From: CAVQFB01 sp963711675
Lineage (GTDB): Bacteria > Acidobacteriota > Terriglobia > Terriglobales > Acidobacteriaceae
Assembly (NCBI GenBank): GCA_963711675.1
Contig: CAVQFB010000016.1
Span: forward strand, 153,487-217,486
Direction: 5' to 3'
Length of the DNA: 64,000 nucleotides
Shown here: in pieces, positions 46,189-54,092 of the stretch
How the letters are laid out: each line of letters opens with the position of its first letter
Position numbering within the stretch: position 1 is the stretch's first letter
Made by a program: the position numbers and the translations under genes
Notes under the pieces: model-generated
Databases searched by the model: none
What the model saw: the letters and a program-made list of their open reading frames with translations, nothing else
Told to the model about the DNA's origin: nothing

Positions 46189-46519
46189 TTACCGCTTGGC
46201 GCCTGCGGTTTCTTTCTTGGGCGGCGCCGGTGATGACGCCGAGGACTTCTTCTTCGCGCATGATGATGAAATCTTCGCCGTCCAGCTTGATTTCGGTGCC
46301 GGAATACTTGCCGAACAGGATGCGGTCGCCTTCTTTTACGTCGAGGGGGTGCACCTTGCCTTCTTCGTTGATTTTGCCTTTGCCGACGGAGATGACTTCG
46401 CCTTCCTGCGGCTTGTCTTTGGCGCAGTCGGGGATGATGATTCCGCCACGGGTGGTGCCGGCTTCTTCCACGCGGCGGACCAGAATGCGGTCATGGAGTG
46501 GGGTAAACTTTGTAGCCAT
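46189..46519 (-). CDS. groES: Co-chaperonin GroES, one insertion near the 3' end
   Basis: A co-chaperonin of about 109 residues. The mobile loop and core are clean: FTPLHDRILVRRVEEAGTTR, GGIIIPDCAKDKPQEGEVIS, VKEGDRILFGKYSGTEIKLD and FIIMREEEVLGVITG. After GVITGA one extra C shifts the frame; corrected, the end reads AAKKETAGAKR with TAA at 46189-46191. The uncorrected frame ends at 46178. It is the first gene after the CIRCE operator. Confidence 0.95.
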
Positions 46520-46585
46520 AGTCTTGCAAACTCCTTTCGTAGCTTGAAGGGTTAAGTAGTGTGTTATGTAGGGTTCGCTGGATTG

Positions 46586-46612
46586 TTAGCACTCCCATCC
46601 AACGAGTGCTAA
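46586..46612. promoter_or_regulatory. CIRCE operator (HrcA site)
   Basis: TTAGCACTC-N9-GAGTGCTAA, a perfect 9-9-9 inverted repeat, 67 bp before the groES start. Known target of the HrcA heat-shock repressor; hrcA is not in this window. Confidence 0.97.
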
Positions 46613-46641
46613 TTGTATAAGGTTGAGTGAGAGGGTGTCAA
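46612..46641 (-). promoter_or_regulatory. groES-groEL promoter
   Basis: On the minus strand -35 TTGACA (46636-46641) and -10 TACAAT (46612-46617), spacing 18. The -10 abuts the CIRCE element, so HrcA binding would block initiation. Confidence 0.8.
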
Positions 46642-46674
46642 GGGGGGAGCGAAGGACGCGCCGCCCGATTTGGG

Positions 46675-46753
46675 AAAGCAGGTCCCCGTTCGACTCGCCT
46701 CGCGAAAGCTCGGCTTCGCTCAGGGCAGGCTTTCGCTTCGCTCAGGATGACAA
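46675..46753 (+). repeat. Dispersed repeat, short relative of the 107-bp arms
   Basis: Begins AAAGCAGGTCCCCGTTCGAC, shares CTCAGGGCAGGCTTTC and ends CGCTCAGGATGACAAC. Lacks the GCTCCCTCCGC middle part of the longer copies. The remaining part of 46520-46840 holds the groES promoter and no gene. Confidence 0.8.
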
Positions 46754-46840
46754 CTCATCGTCGATGCGACGAGTGTGCATCTACCCAGCAAGGAGGATGC
46801 GGATGACAGCGGGTGCGGGTTTGCCTAAAATCGGAGAACC

Positions 46841-47311
46841 ATGAAGAAGCTCGGGATTGCACTGATTCTTGCCAGCGCTCTGATTTCACTCTCGGCGGTC
46901 GCCCAGAATAACCGTGAGTCGGAAGGGCCGACGTCCAGCCTGAGTTTTCTGGTAGTGAGGGACCATAGCGGAAAGGCGGTGCGCAACGCGAGTGTGGTGT
47001 TGCATCCGGTGAACAAGAATGGGCAACAGGCGCGTGGCGGATTCGAGCTCAAAACCGACAATGACGGAAAAGCGAGTTTCGATGGCGTTCCGTACGGGAA
47101 GCTGCGCGTACAGGTGCTGGCGCATGGATTTCAGACGTTCGGCGAGGATTACGACATCGACAAACCGACGACGGATATTTCGATCCGCCTGAAGCGCCCG
47201 ACGGATCAGTATTCGATTTATAGTGACCAGAACAACACGCCGAAGGACGACGCAAAACCGTCGGAACCAGACAAGAAGGATCCACCGGATCAGGATAAGA
47301 AACCGCAGTAA
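46841..47311 (+). CDS. Secreted carboxypeptidase-regulatory-like protein
   Basis: A 156-residue exported protein: signal peptide about 1-21 (ALILASALISLSAVAQ), a single transthyretin-like (CarboxypepD_reg) beta-sandwich at about 30-115 (LSFLVVRDHSGKAVRNASVV; GFELKTDNDGKASFDGVPYG; LRVQVLAHGFQTF) and a charged Lys/Asp/Pro tail. Such domains are very common in acidobacterial exported proteins and probably bind at the surface. No partner indicated. Confidence 0.75.
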   Translation: MKKLGIALILASALISLSAVAQNNRESEGPTSSLSFLVVRDHSGKAVRNASVVLHPVNKNGQQARGGFELKTDNDGKASFDGVPYGKLRVQVLAHGFQTFGEDYDIDKPTTDISIRLKRPTDQYSIYSDQNNTPKDDAKPSEPDKKDPPDQDKKPQ

Positions 47312-47374
47312 GGCCGAAGCAGAGAGGCATTGAGTTTTTGTTCTGACCTTCCAGATCACCTCAAGGACAAGACC

Positions 47375-47755
47375 ATGGACTATCTCCTCAAGACCGAGCC
47401 TACCGTTTATTCGTTCGCTGATTTAGAGCATGAGAAGACGACGATCTGGGATGGCGTGACCAACCCGGTCGCAGTGAAAAACCTCCGCGGCATGAAGCCA
47501 GGGGAGCGGCTGGTGATCTATCACACCGGGGACGAAAAGAGTGCGGTGGGGACTGCGACCGTGGTTAGCGTGGATGCAACAGACCCGAAGACTCCGCAGG
47601 TGAAGATTAAAGTCGGGAAGGCGGTGGCGAAGCCGGTGACGCTGGCGGACGTGAAAGCTGAAAAGCTGTTCGCGGACTCGCCGCTGGTGAGGCAGGGAAG
47701 GTTGAGCGTGGTGCCGCTGACGGCTGCGCAGTATAAGTTTTTGACGGGGGAGTGA
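47375..47755 (+). CDS. EVE-domain protein
   Basis: A 126-residue EVE (PUA-like) domain protein: MDYLLKTEPTVYSFADLE with the conserved KTEP, WDGVTNPVAVKNLRGMKPGE, VIYHTGDEKSAVGTATV, and the C-terminal GRLSVVPLTAAQYKFLTG. EVE domains bind modified bases in DNA or RNA. Stand-alone EVE genes are housekeeping in many bacteria. I choose the ATG at 47375, at the start of the conserved region. It is on the same strand as, and 64 bp after, the preceding secreted protein gene. Confidence 0.9.
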   Translation: MDYLLKTEPTVYSFADLEHEKTTIWDGVTNPVAVKNLRGMKPGERLVIYHTGDEKSAVGTATVVSVDATDPKTPQVKIKVGKAVAKPVTLADVKAEKLFADSPLVRQGRLSVVPLTAAQYKFLTGE

Positions 47756-48177
47756 GGGAACGCCAAGGCGTGCCAGACGAAGTAGATCCGGTGCCGCCTC
47801 GGAACAGGCGTTCAGCCGTCCCTCCGGGACTGGATCATCTTTTCTCGGCGTTCCCACCGCTAAAGCGGTGGGCTATTGTGACGCCCCTCCGGGGCAGCGC
47901 ATAGACATCGTAGTCATCGGGACACGCGGGCGAGGGCGCCCGCGCCACACGGCCCTATCGTTCTTCTGAGACGCAATTACGATGGATCGGGATGGAACGC
48001 GGTGAAAAGCGGGTCGTCCCCCTTCGACTCCCCTCGCACAGGCTCGGGTTCGCTCAGGGCAGGCTCTCGACTCGCTCACGATTCGCTTGGAATCGCTTTC
48101 GCTCCGCTCGGGATGACAAACAGGACAATGGTTTCGGCACGGCTGAAGCTGTGCCCTCCCGATCTCTCCTGCCGCCT
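47756..48177. other. Repeat-filled gap between EVE and acyl-CoA ligase genes
   Basis: No gene. It holds a palindrome CCCACCGCTAAAGCGGTGGG (47857-47876), a GCGGGCGAGGGCGCCCGCG hairpin (47925-47950, relative at 44392), a long dispersed repeat (48005-48120, CCTTCGACTCCCCTCGC to GGGATGACAAA) and a GGCACGGCTGAAGCTGTGCC hairpin (48135-48160). Confidence 0.7.
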
Positions 48178-49747
48178 TCACGACAGCGCCTTTCTCAATT
48201 CTCTCCGCAGAATCTTGCCCGACGGAGTGCGGGGCAGGGCGTCGACGAAATGGATTTCGCGGGGCTGCTTGTAGTGGGTGAGACGGTCGGCGACGAATCC
48301 GCAAATTTCCTCTTCCAATCTTTGTGAGCCGGCGAAGCCTTCGCGCAGTGACCACGAAGGCGCAGGGGACCTCCCCGGCTTCGGCATTGGGCCGTGCTAT
48401 AACTCCGCAATCGCGCACAGCGGGATGTTCCAGCAGCACGGATTCGACTTCAGCGGGCGCCACCGGGAAGCCTTTGTACTTGATCATCTCTTTGCGGCGG
48501 TCGAGCACGAAGAAAAAATCCTGCTCATCACGGCTGACGATGTCGCCCGACCAGTACCAGCCGTCGCGTAACACGGCGGCGGTCGCGGCTGGTTCTTTCC
48601 AGTATCCCAGCATGAATTGCGGACCGCGCATGACGAGTTCGCCGGGTTGGCCGGCGGGGACGTCGTTGCCGAGTTCATCGAGCACGCGGCAATCGGTCTG
48701 GCAAAGGGGCTGACCGATGGACTCGGGGCGATAGAGCTCGGGCTGGAGGTATCCCACATGAGTGACCGGGGAGGCTTCGGTCATGCCGTAGCCCTGGCAA
48801 ACGAGAACCCCGGTGAGGGATCGGAAGCGGCGAGCCAATTCCGGGGCAAGGGGAGCCGCGCCGCATTTGACCCAGTGCAGGCGGTGGGTCTTGGGAAATT
48901 GCCCGGCTTCTGCGGCCTGGCTGAGCGCATTCAGCGCCGGGGGTACGACCGGCATCACCGATACCCCTTCCTGAACCAGCAGGTCGCAAAGCTGAGGCAC
49001 ATGGAAGCGCGGCATCAGAACGAGTGTCGCGCCGAGCGCGAGGATGGGATTCAATCCGACATTCAGGCCGAAGATGTGGTAGAGCGGCAAGAAGCAGAGC
49101 AGCACGTCATCGTGCGTGAGGAAGGCCGCATGGGGCCCGATGATCTGATAGACATTGGCGACGAGGTTGAAGTGAGAGAGCATCACGCCTTTGGGCAGGC
49201 CCGTGGTGCCGCTGGAATAGGGAAGAGCGGCGAGAGCTTCGCTGGGCGGCTGACCTGGCGAAGGGAGGGTTGCGGTAGCCGGATGCAGAAGGTTGGAGAA
49301 ATTTTCCGCGCTGCTTACAGGTTGGCGAGTCATGAACACGCGGCGAAGATTTTGCAGTCCGGCGAGGTTGATGTCCTTTACAAACGGCGCGTCGCTGATC
49401 AGGAACACGGCGCCGGAGTTTTCCAGCTGGTAGCGGACTTCACGCTCGCGATAGGTGGGGTTCAGGAGAGTCGGTATGGCACCGGCGAGAGTCGCGGCGT
49501 GGTAAGCGACACAGAACTCCCATGAGTTGGCCAGAAAGATTGCGATGACCTCCCCAGGCCTTAGTCCTGCGGCGACCAAGCCGCGCGCCAGAGCTTCCAC
49601 GATTTCCCCGTATTCCGCGTAGGTGAGGCGGCGATTGGCAGACGGATCGATGATGGCAGTCTTCTGGGGAAAGCGGCGGCAACTCTCAAGGATGACGTTG
49701 TGGAGAAATTGGCCGTGCGGGTCGGCGTAGAGTCGGTCGCGAAGCAT
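48178..49747 (-). CDS. Acyl-CoA synthetase / 4-coumarate-CoA-ligase-like, one frameshift
   Basis: About 523 residues after correction of one frame change near 48345. Acid activation: AMP loop YSSGTTGLPKGVMLSH, nucleotide contacts GYGMTEASPVTH and DGWYWSGDIVSRDE, hinge LDRRKEMIKYKGFPVAPAE, and the catalytic Lys in the C-terminal frame, PRTPSGKILRREL. It makes CoA thioesters of an aromatic or fatty acid; which one cannot be told. I set the start at the ATG at 49747; the open frame continues upstream without family similarity. The uncorrected main frame would run on to 47873 through repeats. Confidence 0.88.
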
Positions 49748-49884
49748 GCGGAGTGATTCTAGCGGAAACGACGTTGGGTGCGTGGGCCGAAATCTTGTCA
49801 CTGCCGGGCGTGACGCAAGTCACAGCATGCTTGGCCGCCGGTCCGCGATACTAGGCCAACTTTATCCTCCCCGCGAGCCATCTC

Positions 49885-52173
49885 TTGAACACAAAAATCA
49901 AGGCACTTTTCCGCCTGGACATCGTTTTTTGCGTGCTGGCACTGGTTGCTGGCGCCGCAGGAACCGAAGCGCGCCGGGAGCTGCGTGGGGTTATGCGGGA
50001 CACTAGCGGCGCTGTTGTCAGCAAAGCCGAAGTCTGGATGGATGGACGGCGGCTGGCGACGAGTGACGAAAACGGGGCTTTCAGATTCGAAATCCGGGAG
50101 GGGCAAGTTCCGGCGTTGCAGGTGCAGGCCGAGGGGTTCGCGGAAGCGAATGTCACGGTCTCGCCTCATGATCTGGAGTCTGGCCAGATTGAGGTGGTCC
50201 TGAAGGCCGGCGGCGTGAATTCGCAGGTCACGGTTACAGCATCGCGCACCGGGATGGAGTTGCAAGAGACGCCGGCGAGCGTGGACGTGATTTCACGACG
50301 CGACTTGGATACCACCGCGGCGCTTGCAATTGATGACGCTCTGCTGCAGGTCCCTGGCTTCACCTTGTTCCGGCGGACGGACAGCCTCACAGCAAATCCC
50401 GGCTCGCAAGGAGTTGCCCTACGTGGCCTGGGTGGAACCGGAGTAAGCCGGGCGCTGGTGCTGGCGGATGGGATTCCGCTGAATGACCCGTTTGCGGGAA
50501 ACATTCCGTGGAGCCGCGTTCCCAGTTTGGCGATCGAGCGGGTGGAGGTGCTGCAGGGGGGATCGTCTGACCTGTACGGAAGCGATGCGCTGGGGGGAGT
50601 GATCCAGATATTTCCGCGGCAACCGGCAAGTTCGTTGGTGACGCTGGAGACATCCTACGGAAATCGGGCCACCGAGGATGGAAGTGTAATGGCAAGCCTG
50701 CAACGCGGGCCATGGGGAGCTACGTTCACTGGCGATGTGCTCCACACGGACGGATACATCCTCGTGCCAACCGGACAACGAGGAACGGTGGACACGCCGG
50801 CAAACTCCCACCATCAGAATGGCGTGCTGAACCTCGCGCACCGGCTGAAAAATGGGGGACGGGCCTTCGTGGAAGGCGAGATGTTCGATGAAGACCGGCA
50901 TAACGGCACGCCCCTGCAGACGAACAGCACGCACTTCCGGCAGCTGGCGGCCGGAACGGAAAGTTACACCAGTTGGGGGACGTTCCGGGTGCGGTTGTAC
51001 GGAGGCTCGCAATGGCTACATCAGAGCTACAGTGCGGTCGCGCTGGATCGGGACTCGGAATCTTTGACGCGGACGCAGATTATTCCCACGCAGCAGCTCG
51101 GGGCCAGCGTGCAGTGGGTACGGGCTCTGGGGCAGAGGCACACGCTGGTGGGGGGAGTGGAGGCGCGAGACATTCGCGGGCACAACGACGAGCTGAAATA
51201 TGCGAACAGCCTAGCTACCGCTTCTGCCGATACGGGGGGAAGGGATCAGACGATTGGATTTTTCCTGCAGGACTCGATTCGACTCGGCTCGCGCATAGTG
51301 GTTACAGCGGCGGGACGGTTTGATTATTGGCAGAACGTGGATGCTGCGAAGTTTCAGACGCCGTTCAGCACCAATATCACGACGAAGATGCCGTTTGCGG
51401 ATCGCAACGAGTCAGCTTTCGATCCGCGGCTGGGTGCGGTGTACAAGCTGACGCAGAATCTGTCGTTGAGTGCATCGGGGTACAGGTCGTTTCGAGCGCC
51501 GACGCTGCACGAGCTCTACCGCGACTTCCGCGTGGGCAATGCCAACACGCTGGCGAATCCTTACCTGCGGGCCGAGCGGCTGACGGGTGGCGAGGGTGGA
51601 GCAAGATATGTCGCTCTGCGGGAACGGCTGGCGATGTCGGGCAATTTCTTCTGGAATGATGTGGCGCGGCCGGTTGCCAACGTCACGTTGAGCACGACGC
51701 CGGCGCTGATCACGCGGCAGCGAGAGAATCTGGGCCGCATACGGTCGCGCGGAGTGCAACTGGAGGCAGAGGCGCGGCTGCGTGGACATTGGACTGTCAC
51801 GGCAGGGTATCAGTACGCGGACTCGACGGTCCTGGAGTTTCTGGCAAATCCTGCAATGGTCGGGTTGGACTTGCCACAGCAGGCACGGCACCAGTTCTCA
51901 TTTCGATCGGCCTATTCGCGGCGGTCGTGGAGCTTCGCGGTACAGGGGCGGGCGATCGGCAGGCAATTCGACGACGATCTCAATCTGTATCCCCTGGCGC
52001 CGTATTTCAACCTGGATGTGTGGGCGTCGCGCTCTCTGGGAAGCCATGCGGAGACATTCTTGGCCGTGCAGAATGTCCTGAACCAGCAGTGCGAAGCAGG
52101 GAAGACGCCGGTGACGACCCTGGGACCGCCGATTCTGGCGCGGGTGGGAATCCGGTTGAAATTTGGGGAGTGA
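49885..52173 (+). CDS. TonB-dependent outer-membrane receptor
   Basis: A 762-residue receptor. Signal peptide about 1-30; N-terminal carboxypeptidase-regulatory domain at about 31-110 (LRGVMRDTSGAVVSKAEVWM), common in Acidobacteria and Bacteroidetes; plug at about 115-230 (VTVTASRTGMELQETPASV; LRGLGGTGVSRALVLADGIP; GSDALGGVIQIFPR); 22-strand barrel ending NQQCEAGKTPVTTLGPPILA and a Phe-containing last strand. The BtuB/FepA-like plug start suggests siderophore or cobalamin uptake. Translation appears to start at a TTG (49885); no ATG is available downstream of the in-frame TAG at 49852. No TonB or periplasmic-binding gene is adjacent. Confidence 0.9.
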   Translation: MNTKIKALFRLDIVFCVLALVAGAAGTEARRELRGVMRDTSGAVVSKAEVWMDGRRLATSDENGAFRFEIREGQVPALQVQAEGFAEANVTVSPHDLESGQIEVVLKAGGVNSQVTVTASRTGMELQETPASVDVISRRDLDTTAALAIDDALLQVPGFTLFRRTDSLTANPGSQGVALRGLGGTGVSRALVLADGIPLNDPFAGNIPWSRVPSLAIERVEVLQGGSSDLYGSDALGGVIQIFPRQPASSLVTLETSYGNRATEDGSVMASLQRGPWGATFTGDVLHTDGYILVPTGQRGTVDTPANSHHQNGVLNLAHRLKNGGRAFVEGEMFDEDRHNGTPLQTNSTHFRQLAAGTESYTSWGTFRVRLYGGSQWLHQSYSAVALDRDSESLTRTQIIPTQQLGASVQWVRALGQRHTLVGGVEARDIRGHNDELKYANSLATASADTGGRDQTIGFFLQDSIRLGSRIVVTAAGRFDYWQNVDAAKFQTPFSTNITTKMPFADRNESAFDPRLGAVYKLTQNLSLSASGYRSFRAPTLHELYRDFRVGNANTLANPYLRAERLTGGEGGARYVALRERLAMSGNFFWNDVARPVANVTLSTTPALITRQRENLGRIRSRGVQLEAEARLRGHWTVTAGYQYADSTVLEFLANPAMVGLDLPQQARHQFSFRSAYSRRSWSFAVQGRAIGRQFDDDLNLYPLAPYFNLDVWASRSLGSHAETFLAVQNVLNQQCEAGKTPVTTLGPPILARVGIRLKFGE

Positions 52174-52213
52174 GGGTTGACGAGCGGCGTCAGTGCGACT
52201 CCGCTGCCCGATC

Positions 52214-52456
52214 TCAGCTGGCGAGCTTGCGCAGGAATTCGCGCTCATCCATGCGATATTTGAAGGCCTTGCGGCCATCGATGAAGACGACGGGAACTTC
52301 GTCGGTGAACTGGCGCCGGAGTTCTTCGTCGGAGTCGACGTCAACTTCCCGCCAGGTGTAGCCGCCCTGCCGCTGCAATTTCAGCAGGCTCTCCTTGACG
52401 ATCTCACAGAGATGGCAACCTTTTCGCGAGTAAACGACGACTTCGCGGGGCATCAT
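52214..52456 (-). CDS. Glutaredoxin-like protein (DUF836)
   Basis: An 80-residue thioredoxin-fold protein with the CxxC motif in VVVYSRKGCHLCEIVKESLL, the cis-Pro strand in DEVPVVFIDGRKAF and a final FLRKLAS helix. Probably a thiol-disulfide or metal-handling oxidoreductase. The ATG could be at 52456 or 52453 (two consecutive Met). The open frame upstream has no family character. Confidence 0.8.
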   Translation of the reverse strand: MMPREVVVYSRKGCHLCEIVKESLLKLQRQGGYTWREVDVDSDEELRRQFTDEVPVVFIDGRKAFKYRMDEREFLRKLAS

Positions 52457-52629
52457 CGCGGTGCAGTTTAGCGAAGTTTTGGCGGTTTTTCCAGACAAAG
52501 AGGGTGCGGACCGAAGGGGACAACCGACCGCTCGGATGGCGGGCGGCGATTGATCAGACAGACTTGGCCCGCGAATCATGGACAGGCATCTTCCGCTGCT
52601 CCGGAGCGAGCCAAGGTACAATCCCAAAC

Positions 52630-53376
52630 ATGTCGACCGACAACCAGAGGCCCATGCGCGGGAAAACTGTGCTGATCACGGGAGCGGCCCGCCGGTTGGG
52701 GTTGAGCACGGCTCTCGCGATGGCGCAGGCGGGGGCGGACGTCGCGATCACATTTCTGTCGTCGGCGCGAGAAGCGCAGCACGCGGTCATCGATATAAGC
52801 AGCTTCGGCGTGCGCGCGGTGGCGCTGAAGTGCGACGTCACCGACGAAAAGAGCGTGAGGGCCACGATTAAAGAGGCGGTGAAGGAACTGGGCGGAATCG
52901 ACGTTCTGGTGAACAACGCGGCAAATTATGAGACTGTCGAGTTTGAGAAGATTACGGTCAAGCAGTGGGATGCGATCTTTGCCTCGAACACGCGGGGGCC
53001 GTTTCTGGTTACGCGGGAGGCGTTGAGGCATCTGCGGGAGCGGCGAGGGAAGATCATCAACATGGGGTCGCTGGGGGGATTGCAGCCCTGGGTGACGCAT
53101 GCGCACTACTGCTCGTCGAAGGCGGCGCTGCACATGCTGACCAAGGTGATGGCCAAGGCGCTGGCGCCGGAGATTGCGGTGAATTGCGTGGCGCCGGGGA
53201 TGATTGATCTGGGTGAGAAGCCAGCCGCGGGATTCATGAAGCGCATGGCGAAACAAACGCCGATGCGGCGGAATGGGACGGCTGAGGAGATTGCGACGGC
53301 GGTGATGTTTTTCGCGACCGCGCCTCATTTTATTACCGGGCAGATTATGGCAGTGGATGGCGGGCTGGAGCTGTAA
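52630..53376 (+). CDS. Short-chain dehydrogenase/reductase (FabG/FolM-like)
   Basis: A 248-residue SDR. NAD(P)-binding TGAARRLGLSTALA, the acidic or neutral residue of strand 2 after FLSSA, NNAANYET as NNAG variant, catalytic Ser in MGSLGG, Tyr and Lys in HYCSSKAALHML, and PGMIDLG near the end. The MRRNGTAEEIATAVMFF and ITGQIMAVDGGLEL close is standard. TGAARRLG and NNAANY resemble pteridine/dihydromonapterin reductases as well as acyl-carrier reductases, so the substrate is undecided. Start ATG at 52630. Confidence 0.88.
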   Translation: MSTDNQRPMRGKTVLITGAARRLGLSTALAMAQAGADVAITFLSSAREAQHAVIDISSFGVRAVALKCDVTDEKSVRATIKEAVKELGGIDVLVNNAANYETVEFEKITVKQWDAIFASNTRGPFLVTREALRHLRERRGKIINMGSLGGLQPWVTHAHYCSSKAALHMLTKVMAKALAPEIAVNCVAPGMIDLGEKPAAGFMKRMAKQTPMRRNGTAEEIATAVMFFATAPHFITGQIMAVDGGLEL

Positions 53377-53459
53377 GGGATCGGATAGGCGCAGGTAATG
53401 AGCGTAGCCTGGGTTTGTGGTCGGCGGCTAAAGCCCCGGCTACATCGGATAGGAGCCTG

Positions 53460-53486
53460 CGGCACGGCTGAGGCCGTGCCCTCCCC
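53460..53486. repeat. Hairpin repeat CGGCACGGCT-N2-GCCGTGCCCTCCC
   Basis: Same family as 48135-48160 and 59883-59908. An adjacent short palindrome GGCGGCTAAAGCCCCGGCTAC lies at 53423-53443. Confidence 0.7.
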
Positions 53487-53492
53487 ACAGAA

Positions 53493-54071
53493 ATGAAAAG
53501 AATGAGAGTGAAGGGCCTCTTTGCAGGACTGCTGTTTGTTTCTTCGCTGTGTCTCGCCCAGGCGCCGGAGTCGGGTGGACACGAATTCCAGATGTGGTCG
53601 AGCAGTGGACATTCGGTGAGCGGAGGCAGGGGGAACACCGGGGTATGGAACCTGGGTGTGCGGTACGGATGGGTGCTGACCGATCCACATGGTCCGGGAT
53701 TCCTAAAAGGACGATTCGAATACGCGGTGGATGCGGTGCCTGTGTTTCTGGTTTCGCAGCCGGCGAACACGGCGTATGGGGTGGGCATCAATCCGCTGGG
53801 ATTGAAGTGGGATTTTGTGCAACACCGGAAGCTGGTGCCTTACCTCGAATTGGGTGGGGGCACGTTGTTTACGACCAAGGACGTCCCGACGGGGACGGGA
53901 TCGGTGAATTTCACGTCGGGCGCGGCGCTCGGCACGCACATTCTTGGCGCCAAGCGGAATGTGAGCGTTGAGGTGCGCTATATGCACATCTCGAATGCGG
54001 GCCTGACGACACCCAACCCAGGGATTAACACCGTGCAGGTGCGAGTAGGGTTCGGGTGGTTTCGCAAATGA
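53493..54071 (+). CDS. Acyloxyacyl hydrolase (PagL-like lipid A deacylase)
   Basis: A 192-residue outer-membrane beta-barrel. Signal peptide about 1-22 (GLFAGLLFVSSLCLAQ). Barrel strands with aromatic girdles (HEFQMWSSSGHSV, WNLGVRYGWVL, GRFEYAVDAVPVFLV). The catalytic His-Ser pair of PagL is in VSVEVRYMHISNAGLTTPN, followed by the last strand INTVQVRVGFGWF. PagL removes the 3-O-acyl chain of lipid A. An LPS export gene (LptFG) is elsewhere in the window. A Met at residue 4 could also be the start. Confidence 0.85.
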   Translation: MKRMRVKGLFAGLLFVSSLCLAQAPESGGHEFQMWSSSGHSVSGGRGNTGVWNLGVRYGWVLTDPHGPGFLKGRFEYAVDAVPVFLVSQPANTAYGVGINPLGLKWDFVQHRKLVPYLELGGGTLFTTKDVPTGTGSVNFTSGAALGTHILGAKRNVSVEVRYMHISNAGLTTPNPGINTVQVRVGFGWFRK

Positions 54072-54092
54072 GCCGATAGGTTCGTCAGCGGG

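Noticed and set aside
49752..49884. Cobalamin riboswitch upstream of the TonB receptor
   Set aside because: No B12-box-like conserved sequence is present in the 130-bp leader, only a small palindrome-like stretch.
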